Assembly: GCA_039026555.1 (NCBI GenBank)
Contig: JBCCMB010000032.1
Location: 1 to 23,451 of the forward strand
DNA: 23,451 bases
Reading direction: 5' to 3'
Origin: JBCCMB01 sp039026555
GTDB lineage: Bacteria; Pseudomonadota; Alphaproteobacteria; Caulobacterales; Hyphomonadaceae
The notes below the pieces were generated by a model. That model made no database searches. It worked only from the letters and a program-made list of their open reading frames with translations, and was not told where the DNA came from. Made by a program: the position numbers and the translations under genes. Numbering within the stretch: the first letter of the stretch is position 1; each line of letters begins with the position of its first letter. Shown here one piece after another: positions 22,410 through 23,451 of the stretch.

Positions 22410-23451
22410 TTGCCTAAAACCGCGACCGCTTATGTTTGCCAGTCCTGCGGGGCCGTTCATGGCAAGTGGAGCGGCAAATGCGATGCGTGCGGAGCTTGGA
22501 ACACGTTGGTGGAGGAAGCCGTCGGCGAACCGGGCGGGCTGTCCGCGCCCAAGGCCGGGAGTAAGAAAGCCAGCGGCACGCTCGACTTCGTTGACCTGGG
22601 CGCGGACGAACCGCCGCCCGCGCGGCTGATCACTGGCCTTGAAGAGCTGGACCGCGTCTTCGGCGGCGGGCCGGCGCAATCCTCCGCCGTGCTCATTGGC
22701 GGCGATCCCGGCATTGGCAAATCCACTCTTCTCCTTCAAACAGCCGCCGCCTTAGCCAAACAGGGCGCAAACGCCGTCTACGTCTCTGGAGAAGAAGCTA
22801 CCGCTCAGATCCAAGATCGCGCCCAGCGGCTTGGCGTGGCGGACTCGCCCGTGAAACTCGCCTCAGAAACCAATCTGCGCACCATCTTGAAAGGGCTAAA
22901 AACGTCCAAACCGGACATCGTCATTGTCGACTCGGTTCAGACCCTCTGGTCAGACGGATTAGACGCGGCGCCCGGATCCGTCGCGCAAGTTCGCGCCTGC
23001 GCCCAGGAACTGACGCGCTTCGCCAAGCGATCTGATTGCGTGATGGTGCTGGTCGGCCACGTCACCAAGGACGGGCAGATCGCCGGTCCGCGCGTGATGG
23101 AGCACATGGTCGACGCCGTCTTTTATTTCGAAGGCGAGCGCGGCCATCATTTCCGCATTCTACGCTCGGTGAAAAACCGCTTCGGTCCGACAGATGAAAT
23201 CGGCGTGTTTGAGATGACGGAGACAGGCCTGCACGGCGCTCATGACCCTTCGGCTCTTTTCCTTGGCGGCGCGGAGGACGACGTCGCCGGACGGGCGGTG
23301 TTCGCGGCCATGGAAGGCTCTCGCCCGGTGCTCACCGAAGTGCAAGGCCTCGCCGGACCCGCTGCTTTGGGCTCGCCCCGACGATCGGTGGTGGGATGGG
23401 ACAATTCCCGCCTCGCCATGTTGCTCGCCGTGTTTGAAACCCGTTGCGGTC
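22410..23451 (+). CDS. radA: DNA repair protein RadA, 3' end cut by the window edge
   Basis: A RecA-related branch-migration helicase acting in recombinational repair. The frame starts at TTG 22410, 2 bases after mlaF, and gives MPKTATAYVCQSCGAVHGKW, the expected RadA N-terminus; no ATG exists in frame, so ATG-only searches miss it. The zinc finger is C10/C13 and C24/C27 (CQSCG, CDACGAW). Walker A is GDPGIGKS (98-105), Walker B is IVIVD (170-174), and the RadA-specific motif KNRFG is at 255-259. About 347 of some 455 residues are visible; the C-terminal Lon-like domain begins (GSRPVLTEVQGLAGP) and continues past the edge. The ribosome site is weak, so translation is probably coupled to mlaF. 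Confidence 0.95.
   Translation, partial: MPKTATAYVCQSCGAVHGKWSGKCDACGAWNTLVEEAVGEPGGLSAPKAGSKKASGTLDFVDLGADEPPPARLITGLEELDRVFGGGPAQSSAVLIGGDPGIGKSTLLLQTAAALAKQGANAVYVSGEEATAQIQDRAQRLGVADSPVKLASETNLRTILKGLKTSKPDIVIVDSVQTLWSDGLDAAPGSVAQVRACAQELTRFAKRSDCVMVLVGHVTKDGQIAGPRVMEHMVDAVFYFEGERGHHFRILRSVKNRFGPTDEIGVFEMTETGLHGAHDPSALFLGGAEDDVAGRAVFAAMEGSRPVLTEVQGLAGPAALGSPRRSVVGWDNSRLAMLLAVFETRCG

Noticed and set aside
1..23451. tRNA or rRNA genes, CRISPR arrays, insertion sequences, toxin-antitoxin or defence genes
   Set aside because: No such signatures seen; almost all sequence is accounted for by core genes, with gaps of at most 257 bases.

Overview
The window is a dense block of housekeeping genes from a Gram-negative alphaproteobacterium. 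Three things support this: the presence of LPS export (Lpt) genes, the gene order lptFG-lptD-surA-pdxA-rsmA facing gmk-yicC-mltG-fabF-acpP-fabG-fabD, and the pair rpsF-rpsR-rplI followed by dnaB and alr. This order resembles Caulobacter and its relatives (inference from remembered genomes; no search was run). I found no mobile element, phage gene, CRISPR array, tRNA or rRNA. No stretch over 300 bases lacks a gene; the largest gap is 257 bases (16619-16875).

Layout. (1) 1-2681: the 3' end of a HAD-type phosphatase gene (plus strand) converges on the minus-strand run pepA-holC-ndk (aminopeptidase, DNA polymerase III chi, nucleoside diphosphate kinase). (2) 2832-10631, plus strand: lptF, lptG, lptD, surA, pdxA, rsmA. 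This is an outer-membrane biogenesis run. LptF and LptG form the inner-membrane channel of the LPS export ABC transporter, LptD is the outer-membrane LPS translocon, and SurA is the periplasmic chaperone that helps proteins such as LptD fold. A vitamin B6 enzyme and a 16S rRNA methyltransferase follow. (3) 10632-16618, minus strand, transcribed from right to left: fabD, fabG, acpP, fabF (core type II fatty acid synthesis), then mltG (peptidoglycan chain length), yicC (RNase family) and gmk (GMP kinase). rsmA and gmk end back to back with no base between them. (4) 16876-18138, plus strand: rpsF, rpsR, rplI, closed by a strong intrinsic terminator at 18163-18195. (5) 18286 to the end, plus strand: dnaB, alr, mlaE, mlaF and the 5' three quarters of radA, packed with gaps of 0-19 bases or 4-base overlaps.

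Several starts are not ATG: GTG for holC, lptD and alr, and TTG for radA. radA is therefore easy to miss with an ATG-only ORF search. Many genes are coupled by ATGA or TGATG overlaps.

I see no convincing undescribed system here. The points worth a second look are small: an Mla transporter core without its MlaD partner next to it, an alanine racemase with histidines at two usually conserved positions, a three-cysteine LptD, a SurA with a decayed second parvulin domain carrying a cysteine pair, an arginine/aspartate/glycine repeat tail on ribosomal protein S6, a possible structured leader before rpsF, and a perfect 15-base palindrome between the divergent genes pepA and lptF.
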